Shown: piece by piece, positions 1-7,649 of the stretch | Position numbering within the stretch: position 1 is the stretch's first letter | How the letters are laid out: every line of letters starts with the position of its first letter | Assembly (NCBI RefSeq): GCF_019334725.1 | Contig: NZ_CP079818.1 | Coordinates: 434,001 to 498,000 of the forward strand | From: Neisseria perflava | Lineage (GTDB): Bacteria > Pseudomonadota > Gammaproteobacteria > Burkholderiales > Neisseriaceae | DNA: 64,000 nucleotides | Direction: 5' to 3' | Program-made: the position numbers and the translations under genes | Notes under the pieces: generated by a model | Told to the model about the DNA's origin: nothing | Databases searched by the model: none | The model's input: the letters and a program-made list of their open reading frames with translations, nothing else

Positions 1-1537
1 GCACGTCTTCTTTGTCGGGCAGGCCGAGATGCTCTTTCGGGGTAACGTAGCAGAGCATGGCTGTGCCGTACCAGCCGATGTTGGTCGCGCCTATGCCCGA
101 GGTGATGTGGTCGTAGCCGGGGGCGATGTCGGTAACGAGCGGGCCGAGGGTGTAGAAAGGTGCTTCAAAGCAATGTTGCAGCTCTTCGGTCATGTTTTCT
201 TTCACGCGTTGCAGCGGTACATGGCCGGGGCCTTCGATCATAACCTGTACGTCGTGTTCCCATGCTTTGGCGGTCAATTCGCCCAAGGTGTGCAGCTCGG
301 CAAATTGGGATTCGTCGTTGGCATCGGCAATGCAGCCGGGACGAAGGCCGTCGCCGAGGCTGAACGATACGTCGTAGGCTTTCATGATTTCGCAGATTTC
401 GTCGAAATGTGTGTAGAGGAAGTTTTCCTGATGATGGGCGAGACACCATTTCGCCATGATGGAGCCGCCGCGTGATACGATGCCGGTCAGGCGGTCGGCC
501 GTCATCGGTACATAACGCAGCAATACACCTGCGTGCAGGGTGAAATAGTCCACGCCTTGTTCTGCCTGCTCGATTAAGGTATCGCGCACCAAATCCCAAG
601 TCAGGTCTTCGGCAATGCCGCCGGTTTTTTCCAAAGCTTGGTAAATCGGCACCGTGCCGATGGGGACGGGCGCGTTGCGGATAATCCATTCGCGCGTTTC
701 GTGGATGTGCGCGCCTGTGGATAAGTCCATAATCGTGTCCGCGCCCCAACGCAGCGACCATACCATTTTTTCGACTTCTTCGGTCAGGCTGGAGGTTACG
801 GCGGAGTTGCCCAAGTTGCCGTTGATTTTGACGCGGAAGTTGCGGCCGATAATCATCGGTTCGAGTTCGGGGTGGTTGATGTTGGCAGGGATAATCGCAC
901 GTCCGGCGGCGATTTCTTGGCGCACGAATTCGGGCGTGATTTGGTCGGGATGGGTTGGGATATTCGCGCCGAAACTTTGCCCTGCGTGTTGTTTCAAGAG
1001 CTTGGCGTATTCAGGCCGTCTGAAAAGTTCGTCCAGCTTCATGCGTTCGCGTATGGCGACAAACTCCATTTCCGGCGTAATGATGCCTTGGCGGGCGTAG
1101 TGGAGCTGGGTTACATTGCGGCCTGCTTTGGCGCGGCGCGGACGGGTGATTTGGTTGAAGCGCAGATGGGCGGTTTTCGGATCGTGTGCGCGTTCGGTGC
1201 CATATTCGCTGGAAAGCTTGGGCAGGATTTCGGTATCGTCGCGTTCATCCAGCCATGCGGTGCGGACGTGTGGCAAACCCTGTTTTAAGTCGATGTGTGC
1301 CGCCGGGTCGCCGTATGAGCCGCTGGTGTCGTACACTGGAATTGGCGGATTGGCTTCCGTACCTTGTGCCGTGTAGGTATCGTCCTGACGGATTTCGCGC
1401 AAAGGCACGCGGATGTCGGCGCGGCTGCCCGGGATATAGACGCGGTTGGAATTGGGATATTGGAAGCGGATGCCGATGTCTTCGCTCAAGTCGGAAAGAC
1501 GGCGCGCCTCATCGCCGGTTTTTTTAGCGGTAGTCAT
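1..1537 (-). CDS. thiC: Phosphomethylpyrimidine synthase ThiC (3' end cut by window edge)
   Basis: Radical SAM enzyme that converts aminoimidazole ribotide to hydroxymethylpyrimidine phosphate, the pyrimidine half of thiamine, in the cytoplasm. The reading frame is open from the ATG at 1537 to the left edge (512 codons). Near the N terminus it reads RVYIPGSRADIRVPLREI and at the edge MLCYVTPKEHLGLP, both typical of ThiC. The family is about 630 residues, so roughly 120 residues, including the C-terminal CxxCxxxxC iron-sulfur motif, lie outside the window. A TPP riboswitch and an RBS-sequestering hairpin precede it. The assignment is firm; completeness cannot be judged. Confidence 0.96.
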   Translation of the reverse strand, partial: MTTAKKTGDEARRLSDLSEDIGIRFQYPNSNRVYIPGSRADIRVPLREIRQDDTYTAQGTEANPPIPVYDTSGSYGDPAAHIDLKQGLPHVRTAWLDERDDTEILPKLSSEYGTERAHDPKTAHLRFNQITRPRRAKAGRNVTQLHYARQGIITPEMEFVAIRERMKLDELFRRPEYAKLLKQHAGQSFGANIPTHPDQITPEFVRQEIAAGRAIIPANINHPELEPMIIGRNFRVKINGNLGNSAVTSSLTEEVEKMVWSLRWGADTIMDLSTGAHIHETREWIIRNAPVPIGTVPIYQALEKTGGIAEDLTWDLVRDTLIEQAEQGVDYFTLHAGVLLRYVPMTADRLTGIVSRGGSIMAKWCLAHHQENFLYTHFDEICEIMKAYDVSFSLGDGLRPGCIADANDESQFAELHTLGELTAKAWEHDVQVMIEGPGHVPLQRVKENMTEELQHCFEAPFYTLGPLVTDIAPGYDHITSGIGATNIGWYGTAMLCYVTPKEHLGLPDKEDV

Positions 1538-1544
1538 AAAAAAT

Positions 1545-1582
1545 TGCTCCTGTTTTTCGGTTATGAAATGGAAACAGGAGCA
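1545..1582 (-). promoter_or_regulatory. Expression-platform hairpin covering the thiC ribosome binding site
   Basis: On the minus strand an 11-bp perfect inverted repeat (arms TGCTCCTGTTT and AAACAGGAGCA) ends in AATTTTTT directly before the thiC ATG. The second arm contains the Shine-Dalgarno sequence CAGGAG. The element could act as a terminator or an RBS sequestrator. Its place between riboswitch and start codon suggests it is the regulatory output; which mode is used is inference. Confidence 0.75.
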
Positions 1583-1644
1583 TTGCTTTTTTTTCAGACG
1601 GCCTTGTGGATATCTTCAATCAACCGTCTAAAAACACATTTGCC

Positions 1645-1725
1645 GAAACTCCCCACGCAGGTATTATCCTGTTCGGGTGTAAAGGGTATTTCTCAGCCGC
1701 TCGGTTTGAAAGCAGCACCCCTGTT
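1645..1725 (-). ncRNA. TPP riboswitch (THI element) of thiC
   Basis: Read on the minus strand, the conserved THI-box blocks appear in order: GGGGTGC, then GCTGAGAAATACCC, then ACCCGAACAGGATAATACC and GCGTGGGG. These match the thiamine pyrophosphate aptamer consensus (CUGAGA and ACCUGAUCUGGAUAAUGCCAGCGU blocks). The aptamer is about 60 nt upstream of the thiC expression-platform hairpin, so thiamine pyrophosphate should turn thiC off. Confidence 0.95.
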
Positions 1726-1741
1726 TCTTTATTAAGGAAAA

Positions 1742-1770
1742 ATTAAACCATGCGGATGGTTTTTTGTAAA
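1742..1770 (-). promoter_or_regulatory. Predicted sigma-70 promoter of thiC leader
   Basis: On the minus strand TTTACA and TTTAAT are separated by exactly 17 bp, and the predicted start lies about 10 nt before the riboswitch. Position and spacing support it; there is no experimental evidence here. Confidence 0.6.
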
Positions 1771-1802
1771 GCGGCGTTTTTCGCATTTTCTGTCAAAAAC
1801 GC

Positions 1803-1831
1803 TTGACAGCGATTCCGTCTTTCCGTATAGT
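1803..1831 (+). promoter_or_regulatory. Predicted sigma-70 promoter of tRNA-fMet
   Basis: TTGACA, a 17-bp spacer and TATAGT, followed after about 12 bp by the tRNA. This is a near-consensus promoter. Confidence 0.8.
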
Positions 1832-1843
1832 TACAACTTCTGA

Positions 1844-1920
<77 letters not shown>

Positions 1921-1930
1921 AATATAAAAA

Positions 1931-1955
1931 TCCCCTGCAATCGCAGGGGATTTTG
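1931..1955 (+). terminator. Intrinsic terminator of tRNA-fMet
   Basis: Perfect stem TCCCCTGC/GCAGGGGA with a 4-nt loop, followed by TTTTGCTTT, immediately downstream of the tRNA. Confidence 0.88.
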
Positions 1956-1994
1956 CTTTATGCGGTATTTATTGTTGCTTGGATTGATTGAAAG

Positions 1995-2032
1995 AGGCCG
2001 TCTGAACCATTGGGTTTCAGGCGGCCTTTTTT
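1995..2032. terminator. DUS-type hairpin
   Basis: AGGCCGTCTGAA followed by the imperfect inverted copy TTCAGGCGGCCT and a T-run. A second, single DUS lies at 2086-2097. The hairpin lies between the tRNA and the converging FUSC-family gene. Confidence 0.7.
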
Positions 2033-2101
2033 ATGTGCTGATGTCATCAGCGGCTAATTCGCTTTTATTTTGTGAGTTTGCGTTTTTCAGACGGCCTATT
2101 G

Positions 2102-3232
2102 TTACTCCGGATCGGTATCGTTGCGTAGGTATTCTTTCAAGCGTTGCAATTCTTTTTTGTCCAACCATTTATTGCGCGAACGTTGCAACAGGATCACCAA
2201 TGCGGCGATTTCGTTACGCATATTGGTGCTGAGCCAGAGGAAGCCTTGCCAGTCGTAATGCAGGCGGGCGGCCGGTTTGCTTAGTTCGGTATTGAGCGAA
2301 GTATCGATGCGAATGCGGCGGGCGTAGTGGCCTTTGATGAGGCGGACGGTCAGCCGAAGCTCGCGTTGGAGTTGGTTGAAATGGCGGTCGAGCAGGCGGA
2401 TTTCGCTTTCGTTGAGCGTGGGCGCGCGCAGTTTGGCGGCTGTGGTCAGGAGCAGCTCGGTGGTGTTGACGATTTTGCGGTGGGCATGCTGCATGGCTTC
2501 CATCATATTGTTGCTGATGTGGCTTTCACCGGATGTTGCGGCCAGATGGCTGCGGCTTTTGACCATGCGGGCGTTGATTTTGCGCATTTTAATCATGTTT
2601 TGCTCCAAACGCTCGCGCGTCATGCGCTTACCGTTGCTGATTTCTGCAATCATTTTGGCGCAGTCGGTGAGGTTGTCGGCAAGCATGAAGCGCCACATCA
2701 GGGTGGAGCGCAGGGGCAGAAGTTTGGCGGCGGCAATGGCGATGGCGGCACCAATCAAAACGTTCATGGCGCGCATCAGACCGCTGTCGAGCCAATGGTG
2801 GCTGCTGTCGCCGATGAGCATACACATGGTCAAACCGGCAAGCATGGCGACGTAGCCGTTTTTGCCGACCGCAGACCAACCGGCCACCGCGCTGGCGGCA
2901 CCGATAATCAGATAGAAGAAAACGCCGTCTTGCAAATAATGCTGGTTCAACCATAAAACGGCCAAACCGACGCCCAAACCGATGGCCGTGCCGAGCATGC
3001 GTTCGACTGCTTTGGAGTAAATCGCGCCTTGGAATTGCAGCATGCCGAGGACGACAAAGACGGTCATGCCGATCCACTCGCCGTGTTGCAGGTGGAAGAC
3101 TTTGGCCAACAGGGTGGAAAACACGATTGCCAAGCCGAGGCGGAAGGCGTGGATATGGCGGCGATAGCGGTAGCGTTCGTAGGCGTTGAGCCAGCGTTCG
3201 GAAAAATGGAGGCGTTCGGATTGGGCAGGCAT
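2102..3232 (-). CDS. FUSC-family inner-membrane protein
   Basis: A 376-residue protein related to the fusaric acid resistance/aromatic acid exporter family (FUSC, YccS/YhcK-like). Residues about 28-175 form a block of six hydrophobic segments with the GAAIAIAAAKLLPLR ending typical of this family. The remaining half is a long basic, helical cytoplasmic domain. It is shorter than full two-module FUSC proteins. It stands alone, convergent with tRNA-fMet and divergent from rnhB, so neither a substrate nor a partner membrane-fusion protein can be named. Family assignment is fairly sure, function is not. Confidence 0.8.
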   Translation of the reverse strand: MPAQSERLHFSERWLNAYERYRYRRHIHAFRLGLAIVFSTLLAKVFHLQHGEWIGMTVFVVLGMLQFQGAIYSKAVERMLGTAIGLGVGLAVLWLNQHYLQDGVFFYLIIGAASAVAGWSAVGKNGYVAMLAGLTMCMLIGDSSHHWLDSGLMRAMNVLIGAAIAIAAAKLLPLRSTLMWRFMLADNLTDCAKMIAEISNGKRMTRERLEQNMIKMRKINARMVKSRSHLAATSGESHISNNMMEAMQHAHRKIVNTTELLLTTAAKLRAPTLNESEIRLLDRHFNQLQRELRLTVRLIKGHYARRIRIDTSLNTELSKPAARLHYDWQGFLWLSTNMRNEIAALVILLQRSRNKWLDKKELQRLKEYLRNDTDPE

Positions 3233-3386
3233 GTTGTAAGACGTATGGGTATGTGGGGATGTAAATTATAACTGATTGGTAAAGCAGATGAAATTTGAAC
3301 TGCTCCCAAACGGCTTGTCCTATTGCGGATTTTATCTGCCGCAAGCGGATATAATGGCGGCTTTGAATCAGACAGGCGGTGAAGAA

Positions 3387-3980
3387 ATGGCGACGGTTTT
3401 AAGCGCAGGCGTGGACGAAGCGGGGCGCGGCCCTTTGGTCGGCAGCGTATTTGCGGCGGCAGTGATTTTGCCGGAACATTTTGACCTGCCGGGTTTGACC
3501 GACTCAAAAAAACTGAGCGAAAAAAAGCGCGATATGTTGGCGCAGATGATTAAGGAACAGGCGGTTGCATGGAGCATTGCCTTTGCCGATCCCGACGAAA
3601 TCCTGCAACTGAACATCCTGCACGCAACCATGGCCGCAATGAAGCGCGCAGTCGAGGGGTTGTCGGTCGTGCCTGACAAAGTATGGATAGACGGCAACCG
3701 TGTGCCGAAAGATTTGAATGTCCCTGCAGAGGCCGTGGTCAAAGGCGACAGCAAAATTATTGAAATCTCCGCCGCTTCGGTTTTGGCCAAAACCGCGCGT
3801 GATGCAGAAATGTATGAATTGGCGAAACGCTATCCGCAATACGGGTTTGACCGCCACAAAGGCTACGGCACGGCGCAACATTTGGCCGCATTGAAACAAT
3901 ACGGCGTATTGCCGGAACACCGCCGCGATTTCGCACCGGTCAAAACCTTATTGGCACAAGGCAATCTGTTTGAAGAATGA
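3387..3980 (+). CDS. rnhB: Ribonuclease HII
   Basis: Cleaves RNA in RNA-DNA hybrids and removes misincorporated ribonucleotides from DNA. The 197-residue product opens with GVDEAGRGPLVG, the signature carrying the catalytic Asp-Glu pair, and contains the later motif SVLAKTARDAEM and the C-terminal RHKGYGTAQH segment. The frame stays open upstream to 3276, but the ATG at 3387 gives the usual family length. It is followed by a DUS hairpin terminator shared with convergent pyrD. Confidence 0.95.
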   Translation: MATVLSAGVDEAGRGPLVGSVFAAAVILPEHFDLPGLTDSKKLSEKKRDMLAQMIKEQAVAWSIAFADPDEILQLNILHATMAAMKRAVEGLSVVPDKVWIDGNRVPKDLNVPAEAVVKGDSKIIEISAASVLAKTARDAEMYELAKRYPQYGFDRHKGYGTAQHLAALKQYGVLPEHRRDFAPVKTLLAQGNLFEE

Positions 3981-3990
3981 AAGCATAGCA

Positions 3991-4028
3991 AAAGGCCGTC
4001 TGAAAGATTTCAGACGGCCTTGTTTTTT
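3991..4028. terminator. Bidirectional DUS hairpin terminator (rnhB/pyrD)
   Basis: AGGCCGTCTGAA and TTCAGACGGCCT separated by 4 nt form a perfect stem followed by TGTTTTTT on the plus strand. An A-run on the other side serves the opposite strand. Confidence 0.85.
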
Positions 4029-4037
4029 AGGAAAGTA

Positions 4038-5042
4038 TCATTTCAACGCAGCCAAACACTCTTTAATCAACTCAGGGCCGCGATAAATCAAACCGCTGTA
4101 CACCTGAACCGCACTGGCACCCAAGCGGATTTTTTCTGCCGCGTCCGCGCCGTTCATGACGCCGCCGACGCCGATAATCGGCAGCTTGCCGTCAATGCGT
4201 TCCGCCAAAAGTTTCAACACCTGATTGCTTTTCTCGCGAACGGGCAAGCCGCTCAAGCCGCCTTGTTCGCCTGCGAGCGGATGGCTGTCCAAGCTTGATT
4301 TGTCGATGGTTGTGTTGGTGGCGATGATGCCGTCCATTTCCACAGATTTGACCACATGGGCGATGTCGTCGATTTGCGCTTCGTCCAAATCCGGCGCGAT
4401 TTTGACCGCCAGAGGCACATATTTGCCATGCGCGGCTGCCAGTTGCGCCTGTTTGTTTTTCAAGGCCTCCAACAATGCGCTCAATTCGTCGCCGCCCTGC
4501 AAGGCGCGCAGGTTTTTCGTATTGGGGGAGGAAATATTGACCGTGATGTAGCTTGCGTGGGCGTAGGCTTTTTCCAAGCAAATCAGATAATCGTCGGCCG
4601 CATTTTCAATCGGCGTAACGGCATTTTTGCCGATGTTGATGCCCAAAATGCCTTTAAAACGGCTGTTTTCAATGTTGCGGATCATTGCGTCGATGCCGTG
4701 GTTGTTGAAACCCATGCGGTTAATGATGCCTTGGTGTTCGGGAACGCGGAAAAGGCGCGGCTGCGGATTGCCCGGCTGCGGCTTGGGCGTTACCGTGCCG
4801 ATTTCGACAAAGCCGAAACCCAAAGCGGCAAACGCATCGATGCACTCGCCGTTTTTGTCCAAACCCGCCGCCAAGCCGACCGGATTGGGCAGCTGCAAAC
4901 CCATCAGCTCGGTTGGCCGGGTGTGGCTGTCTACTTTGGGCAGCAGGCCGAGTTTTTCGATAGAACGCAAACTGTTGAGCGTGAAATGATGGGCCTTTTC
5001 TGCATCGAAACGGAACAGGATAGGGCGGACGAGTGAATACAT
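4038..5042 (-). CDS. pyrD: Dihydroorotate dehydrogenase (quinone), class 2
   Basis: Membrane-associated FMN enzyme that oxidises dihydroorotate to orotate in pyrimidine synthesis and passes electrons to quinone. The start at 5042 gives MYSLVRPILFRFDAEKAHH, the amphipathic N-terminal extension of class 2 enzymes, and 334 residues. Typical blocks are NPVGLAAGLDKNGE, NRMGFNNHG, the catalytic-Ser segment ITVNISSPNTKNLR and the C-terminal IIGVGGV phosphate-binding loop. An in-frame ATG at 5099 would add 19 residues without family support. It is divergent from the OPT transporter gene. Confidence 0.95.
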   Translation of the reverse strand: MYSLVRPILFRFDAEKAHHFTLNSLRSIEKLGLLPKVDSHTRPTELMGLQLPNPVGLAAGLDKNGECIDAFAALGFGFVEIGTVTPKPQPGNPQPRLFRVPEHQGIINRMGFNNHGIDAMIRNIENSRFKGILGINIGKNAVTPIENAADDYLICLEKAYAHASYITVNISSPNTKNLRALQGGDELSALLEALKNKQAQLAAAHGKYVPLAVKIAPDLDEAQIDDIAHVVKSVEMDGIIATNTTIDKSSLDSHPLAGEQGGLSGLPVREKSNQVLKLLAERIDGKLPIIGVGGVMNGADAAEKIRLGASAVQVYSGLIYRGPELIKECLAALK

Positions 5043-5165
5043 GGCGGCGGCTTTCTGAACGGTTGATGAATTTGGCGTTATTCTACCTGAAACCGTCAAA
5101 CTGCCCCAAACGTCTGTATCGATATGATTTTATTGTTTGGCGTCAAATGAAAATAAATAGGGCTT

Positions 5166-5194
5166 TTGCGTGTAATCGGATAGTTCATTAAAAT
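5166..5194 (+). promoter_or_regulatory. Predicted promoter of the OPT transporter gene
   Basis: TTGCGT, 17 bp, TAAAAT. It lies about 95 bp before the start codon and upstream of the DUS hairpin, so the hairpin would be transcribed in the leader. Confidence 0.5.
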
Positions 5195-5207
5195 GGTAAG
5201 AGAGAGG

Positions 5208-5252
5208 CTTTTCAGACGGCCTGATGGATGTATCAAAAGGCCGTCTGAAAAG
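5208..5252 (+). terminator. DUS hairpin in the leader of the OPT gene
   Basis: A perfect 15-bp stem, CTTTTCAGACGGCCT with AGGCCGTCTGAAAAG, followed by TTTTGATTTGATTG. No plus-strand gene ends upstream, so it does not terminate a neighbouring gene. It could attenuate the downstream gene. Confidence 0.6.
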
Positions 5253-5291
5253 TTTTGATTTGATTGTTTACCTGATACAGGAAGATTTTTT

Positions 5292-7301
5292 ATGAAACAG
5301 GCGGTTGATCCTTATGCGAGTTTCCGTGAACTGACGCTGCGGGGGATGATACTCGGCGCGTTGATTACGGTGATTTTTACGGCATCCAATGTGTATTTGG
5401 GCTTGAAGGTGGGCCTGACTTTTGCGTCTTCGATTCCGGCTGCGGTGATTTCGATGGCGGTTTTGAAGTTTTTTAAAGGCAGCAATATTCTGGAAAATAA
5501 TATGGTGCAGACTCAGGCTTCGGCCGCGGGGACGCTCTCCAGTATTATTTTTATTCTGCCGGGTTTGCTGATGGCCGGTTATTGGGCGGGCTTTCCGTTT
5601 TGGCAGACTACGCTGCTGTGTATGTCCGGCGGTATTTTGGGCGTGATTTTCACTGTGCCTTTGCGTTATGCGATGGTGGTGAAGAGCGATTTGCCTTATC
5701 CGGAAGGCGTGGCGGCGGCCGAGATTTTGAAGGTCGGCGACCATGATGCGGACCAGCAGGAAGGCGGCAGCGGTATCAAGGAATTGGTGTCGGGCGGCGC
5801 ATTGGCCGGTTTGATGAGCTTCTGCGCAAGCGGTTTGCGCGTGGTGGCGGACAGTGCGAGCTTTTGGTTTAAAGGCGGTGCGTCGGTGTTCCAAGTGCCG
5901 ATGGGCTTTTCGCTGGCTTTGTTGGGCGCGGGCTATTTGGTCGGACTGACCGGCGGTATCGCGATTTTGCTGGGTATCTCGATTGCTTGGGGCGTGGCCG
6001 TGCCTTATCTGTCGGCGCATATTCCGCAACCTGCCGATATGGAGATGATTCCTTTTGCGATGTCTTTGTGGAAGGAAAAAGTCCGTTTTATCGGCGCGGG
6101 TACGATCGGTATTGCGGCGATTTGGACGCTGTTGACTTTGATGAAACCGATGGTCGAGGGTATGCGCCTGTCTTTCCGTAATTTCGGCGGCGCGCAGATG
6201 ACCGAGCGCACGGAACAGGATTTGTCGCCTAAGGCGATGATTGCCTGGGTGTTGGCGATGATGCTGGTGTTGGGCGTGTCCTTCTTCCACTTTATCGGCG
6301 ACTCGCATATTTCCGGCGGTTTGGCTTGGCTGTTGGTGGTCGTATGTACGCTGCTGGCTTCGATTATCGGCTTTTTGGTGGCGGCGGCTTGCGGTTATAT
6401 GGCCGGTTTGGTCGGTTCGTCTTCCAGCCCGATTTCGGGTGTGGGCATCGTCTCTATCGTCATTATTTCACTGGTGTTGCTGCTGGTCGGCGAATCCGGC
6501 GGCTTGATGGTGGATGAGGCAAACCGCAAATTCCTGCTGGCATTGACGCTGTTTTGCGGCGCGTCTGTGATTTGTGTGGCTTCGATTTCCAATGACAACC
6601 TGCAGGATTTGAAAACGGGTTATCTGGTAAAAGCGACGCCTTGGAAACAGCAGGTTGCGCTGATTGTCGGTTGCGTTGTCGGTGCATTGGTGATTTCGCC
6701 TGTGTTGGAGCTTTTGTATGAAGCCTACGGCTTTACCGGCGCGATGCCGCGTGAAGGCATGGATGCGGCCCAAGCACTTGCCGCGCCTCAGGCAACTTTG
6801 ATGACCACCATCGCCCAAGGTATTTTCTCGCACAATCTGCAATGGGATTATATTTTCACCGGCGTGGCCATCGGCGTGGCGTTGATCGCGGTTGATTTCA
6901 CATTGCGCAAATCTTCCGGCGGCAAGCGTGCTTTGCCGGTATTGGCCGTGGGCATGGGTATTTACTTGCCGCCGTCTGTGAATATGCCGATTGTGATTGG
7001 TGCGGTATTGGCGGCGGTGTTGAAATCCGTCATCGCCCGCCGTCAAGAAAACCGTGAAGGCCGTCTGAAAAATGCGGAACGTATCGGTACGCTGTTCTCC
7101 GCCGGTTTGATTGTCGGCGAGAGCCTGATCGGTGTGATTATGGCGTTTATCATCGCCTTCTCCGTAACCAACGGCGGTTCGGATGCGCCTTTGGCCCTGA
7201 ACCTGGAAAACTGGGATACGGCCGCCAAATGGCTGGGCTTGGCGTTTTTTGTCTTCGGTATGTTCGTGTTTGCACGCCGCGTGTTGAAAGCAGGACGTTA
7301 A
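5292..7301 (+). CDS. OPT-family oligopeptide transporter
   Basis: A 669-residue polytopic inner-membrane protein of the oligopeptide transporter superfamily, which imports small peptides or metal-chelate conjugates by proton symport. Evidence is the N-terminal SFRELTLRGMILGALIT block, the following YLGLKVGLTFASSIPAA and NMVQTQASAAGTLSS segments typical of bacterial OPT proteins, and about 14-16 hydrophobic segments spread across the whole length. The start at 5292 follows ACAGGAAG. It forms a single-gene unit closed by a DUS terminator. The actual substrate cannot be read from sequence. Confidence 0.88.
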   Translation: MKQAVDPYASFRELTLRGMILGALITVIFTASNVYLGLKVGLTFASSIPAAVISMAVLKFFKGSNILENNMVQTQASAAGTLSSIIFILPGLLMAGYWAGFPFWQTTLLCMSGGILGVIFTVPLRYAMVVKSDLPYPEGVAAAEILKVGDHDADQQEGGSGIKELVSGGALAGLMSFCASGLRVVADSASFWFKGGASVFQVPMGFSLALLGAGYLVGLTGGIAILLGISIAWGVAVPYLSAHIPQPADMEMIPFAMSLWKEKVRFIGAGTIGIAAIWTLLTLMKPMVEGMRLSFRNFGGAQMTERTEQDLSPKAMIAWVLAMMLVLGVSFFHFIGDSHISGGLAWLLVVVCTLLASIIGFLVAAACGYMAGLVGSSSSPISGVGIVSIVIISLVLLLVGESGGLMVDEANRKFLLALTLFCGASVICVASISNDNLQDLKTGYLVKATPWKQQVALIVGCVVGALVISPVLELLYEAYGFTGAMPREGMDAAQALAAPQATLMTTIAQGIFSHNLQWDYIFTGVAIGVALIAVDFTLRKSSGGKRALPVLAVGMGIYLPPSVNMPIVIGAVLAAVLKSVIARRQENREGRLKNAERIGTLFSAGLIVGESLIGVIMAFIIAFSVTNGGSDAPLALNLENWDTAAKWLGLAFFVFGMFVFARRVLKAGR

Positions 7302-7315
7302 GTTTGTAGGTTGAG

Positions 7316-7363
7316 AAAAGGCCGTCTGAAACCCAAAAAATTGGGGTTTCAGACGGCCTTTTT
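7316..7363 (+). terminator. DUS hairpin terminator of the OPT gene
   Basis: AAAAGGCCGTCTGAAACCC and its exact inverse flank a 10-nt loop and are followed by a T-run. Confidence 0.88.
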
Positions 7364-7401
7364 AGTGGAAATTTGTTGGGAATGATTTTAGGAAGTTTGG
7401 G

Positions 7402-7407
7402 TATAAT
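7402..7407 (+). promoter_or_regulatory. Predicted -10 box of the small-peptide mRNA
   Basis: Consensus TATAAT; the likely transcript start is near 7414. The -35 region is poor (TTGGGA with 20-bp spacing), so the start is tentative. Confidence 0.45.
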
Positions 7408-7426
7408 TATCGTGGGGCTAGGTAGC

Positions 7427-7453
7427 AAAAAAGCCCCATTGCAGTGGGGCTTT
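7427..7453 (-). terminator. Intrinsic terminator of the antisense RNA
   Basis: AAAGCCCCA and TGGGGCTTT form a perfect 9-bp stem with a 6-nt loop. On the minus strand it continues as TTTTTTGC. On the plus strand the same hairpin lies in the leader of the peptide mRNA. Confidence 0.75.
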
Positions 7454-7542
7454 GTGCTGAAACCGCCCTAGAAAGGATGGTTTCAATCATGAAACATACC
7501 ACTCGCACGGGTCGTTCATGGCTGAGACTGCGGACAGTCGTT
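7427..7542 (-). ncRNA. Predicted antisense RNA (candidate type I antitoxin)
   Basis: A minus-strand unit lying inside the small-peptide gene. The promoter at 7549-7577 reads TTGACT, 17 bp, TAAGAT, so transcription should begin near 7542. It ends at a perfect 9-bp hairpin (7430-7453) followed by six T on the minus strand. The roughly 116-nt RNA would be complementary to the leader, Shine-Dalgarno, start codon and first 18 or so codons of the peptide mRNA, as in type I antitoxins. It is predicted entirely from promoter, terminator and overlap. Confidence 0.6.
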
Positions 7543-7581
7543 AGGATTATCTTAACCCTGTTCCTGCTCTTAGTCAATTAA
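7489..7581 (+). CDS. Small basic-hydrophobic peptide, candidate type I toxin (30 aa)
   Basis: Encodes 30 residues: a polar basic N-terminal half (five Arg and one Lys in residues 1-15) followed by VVRIILTLFLLLV, a single short membrane-spanning segment ending in Asn. This is the layout of membrane-depolarising type I toxins such as ShoB or TisB, although no homologue is recognised. The likely Shine-Dalgarno AAAGGA lies in the loop between GAAACC (7459-7464) and GGTTTC (7479-7484), so translation may be restrained by structure. An in-frame ATG at 7477 would add four residues. The gene has its own terminator and is overlapped by a predicted antisense RNA. Confidence 0.6.
   Translation: MKHTTRTGRSWLRLRTVVRIILTLFLLLVN
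7549..7577 (-). promoter_or_regulatory. Predicted promoter of the antisense RNA
   Basis: On the minus strand: TTGACT (5 of 6 to consensus), a 17-bp spacer and TAAGAT (4 of 6). It lies inside the 3' part of the small-peptide gene. Confidence 0.6.
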
Positions 7582-7613
7582 ACGGCTGAAAACAAAAAAC
7601 TGTTTTTCAGTTT

Positions 7614-7644
7614 CCGCCTGTTTGTCATGAACGGGCGGTTTTTT
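7614..7644. terminator. Terminator of small-peptide mRNA and of waaA
   Basis: CCGCCTGTT and AACGGGCGG pair over 9 bp (one G-T) with a 7-nt loop, followed on the plus strand by TTTTTTATT. A second small hairpin at about 7600-7613, AAACTG/CAGTTT, has a T-run on the minus strand and fits the end of waaA. Confidence 0.8.
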
Positions 7645-7649
7645 ATTGT

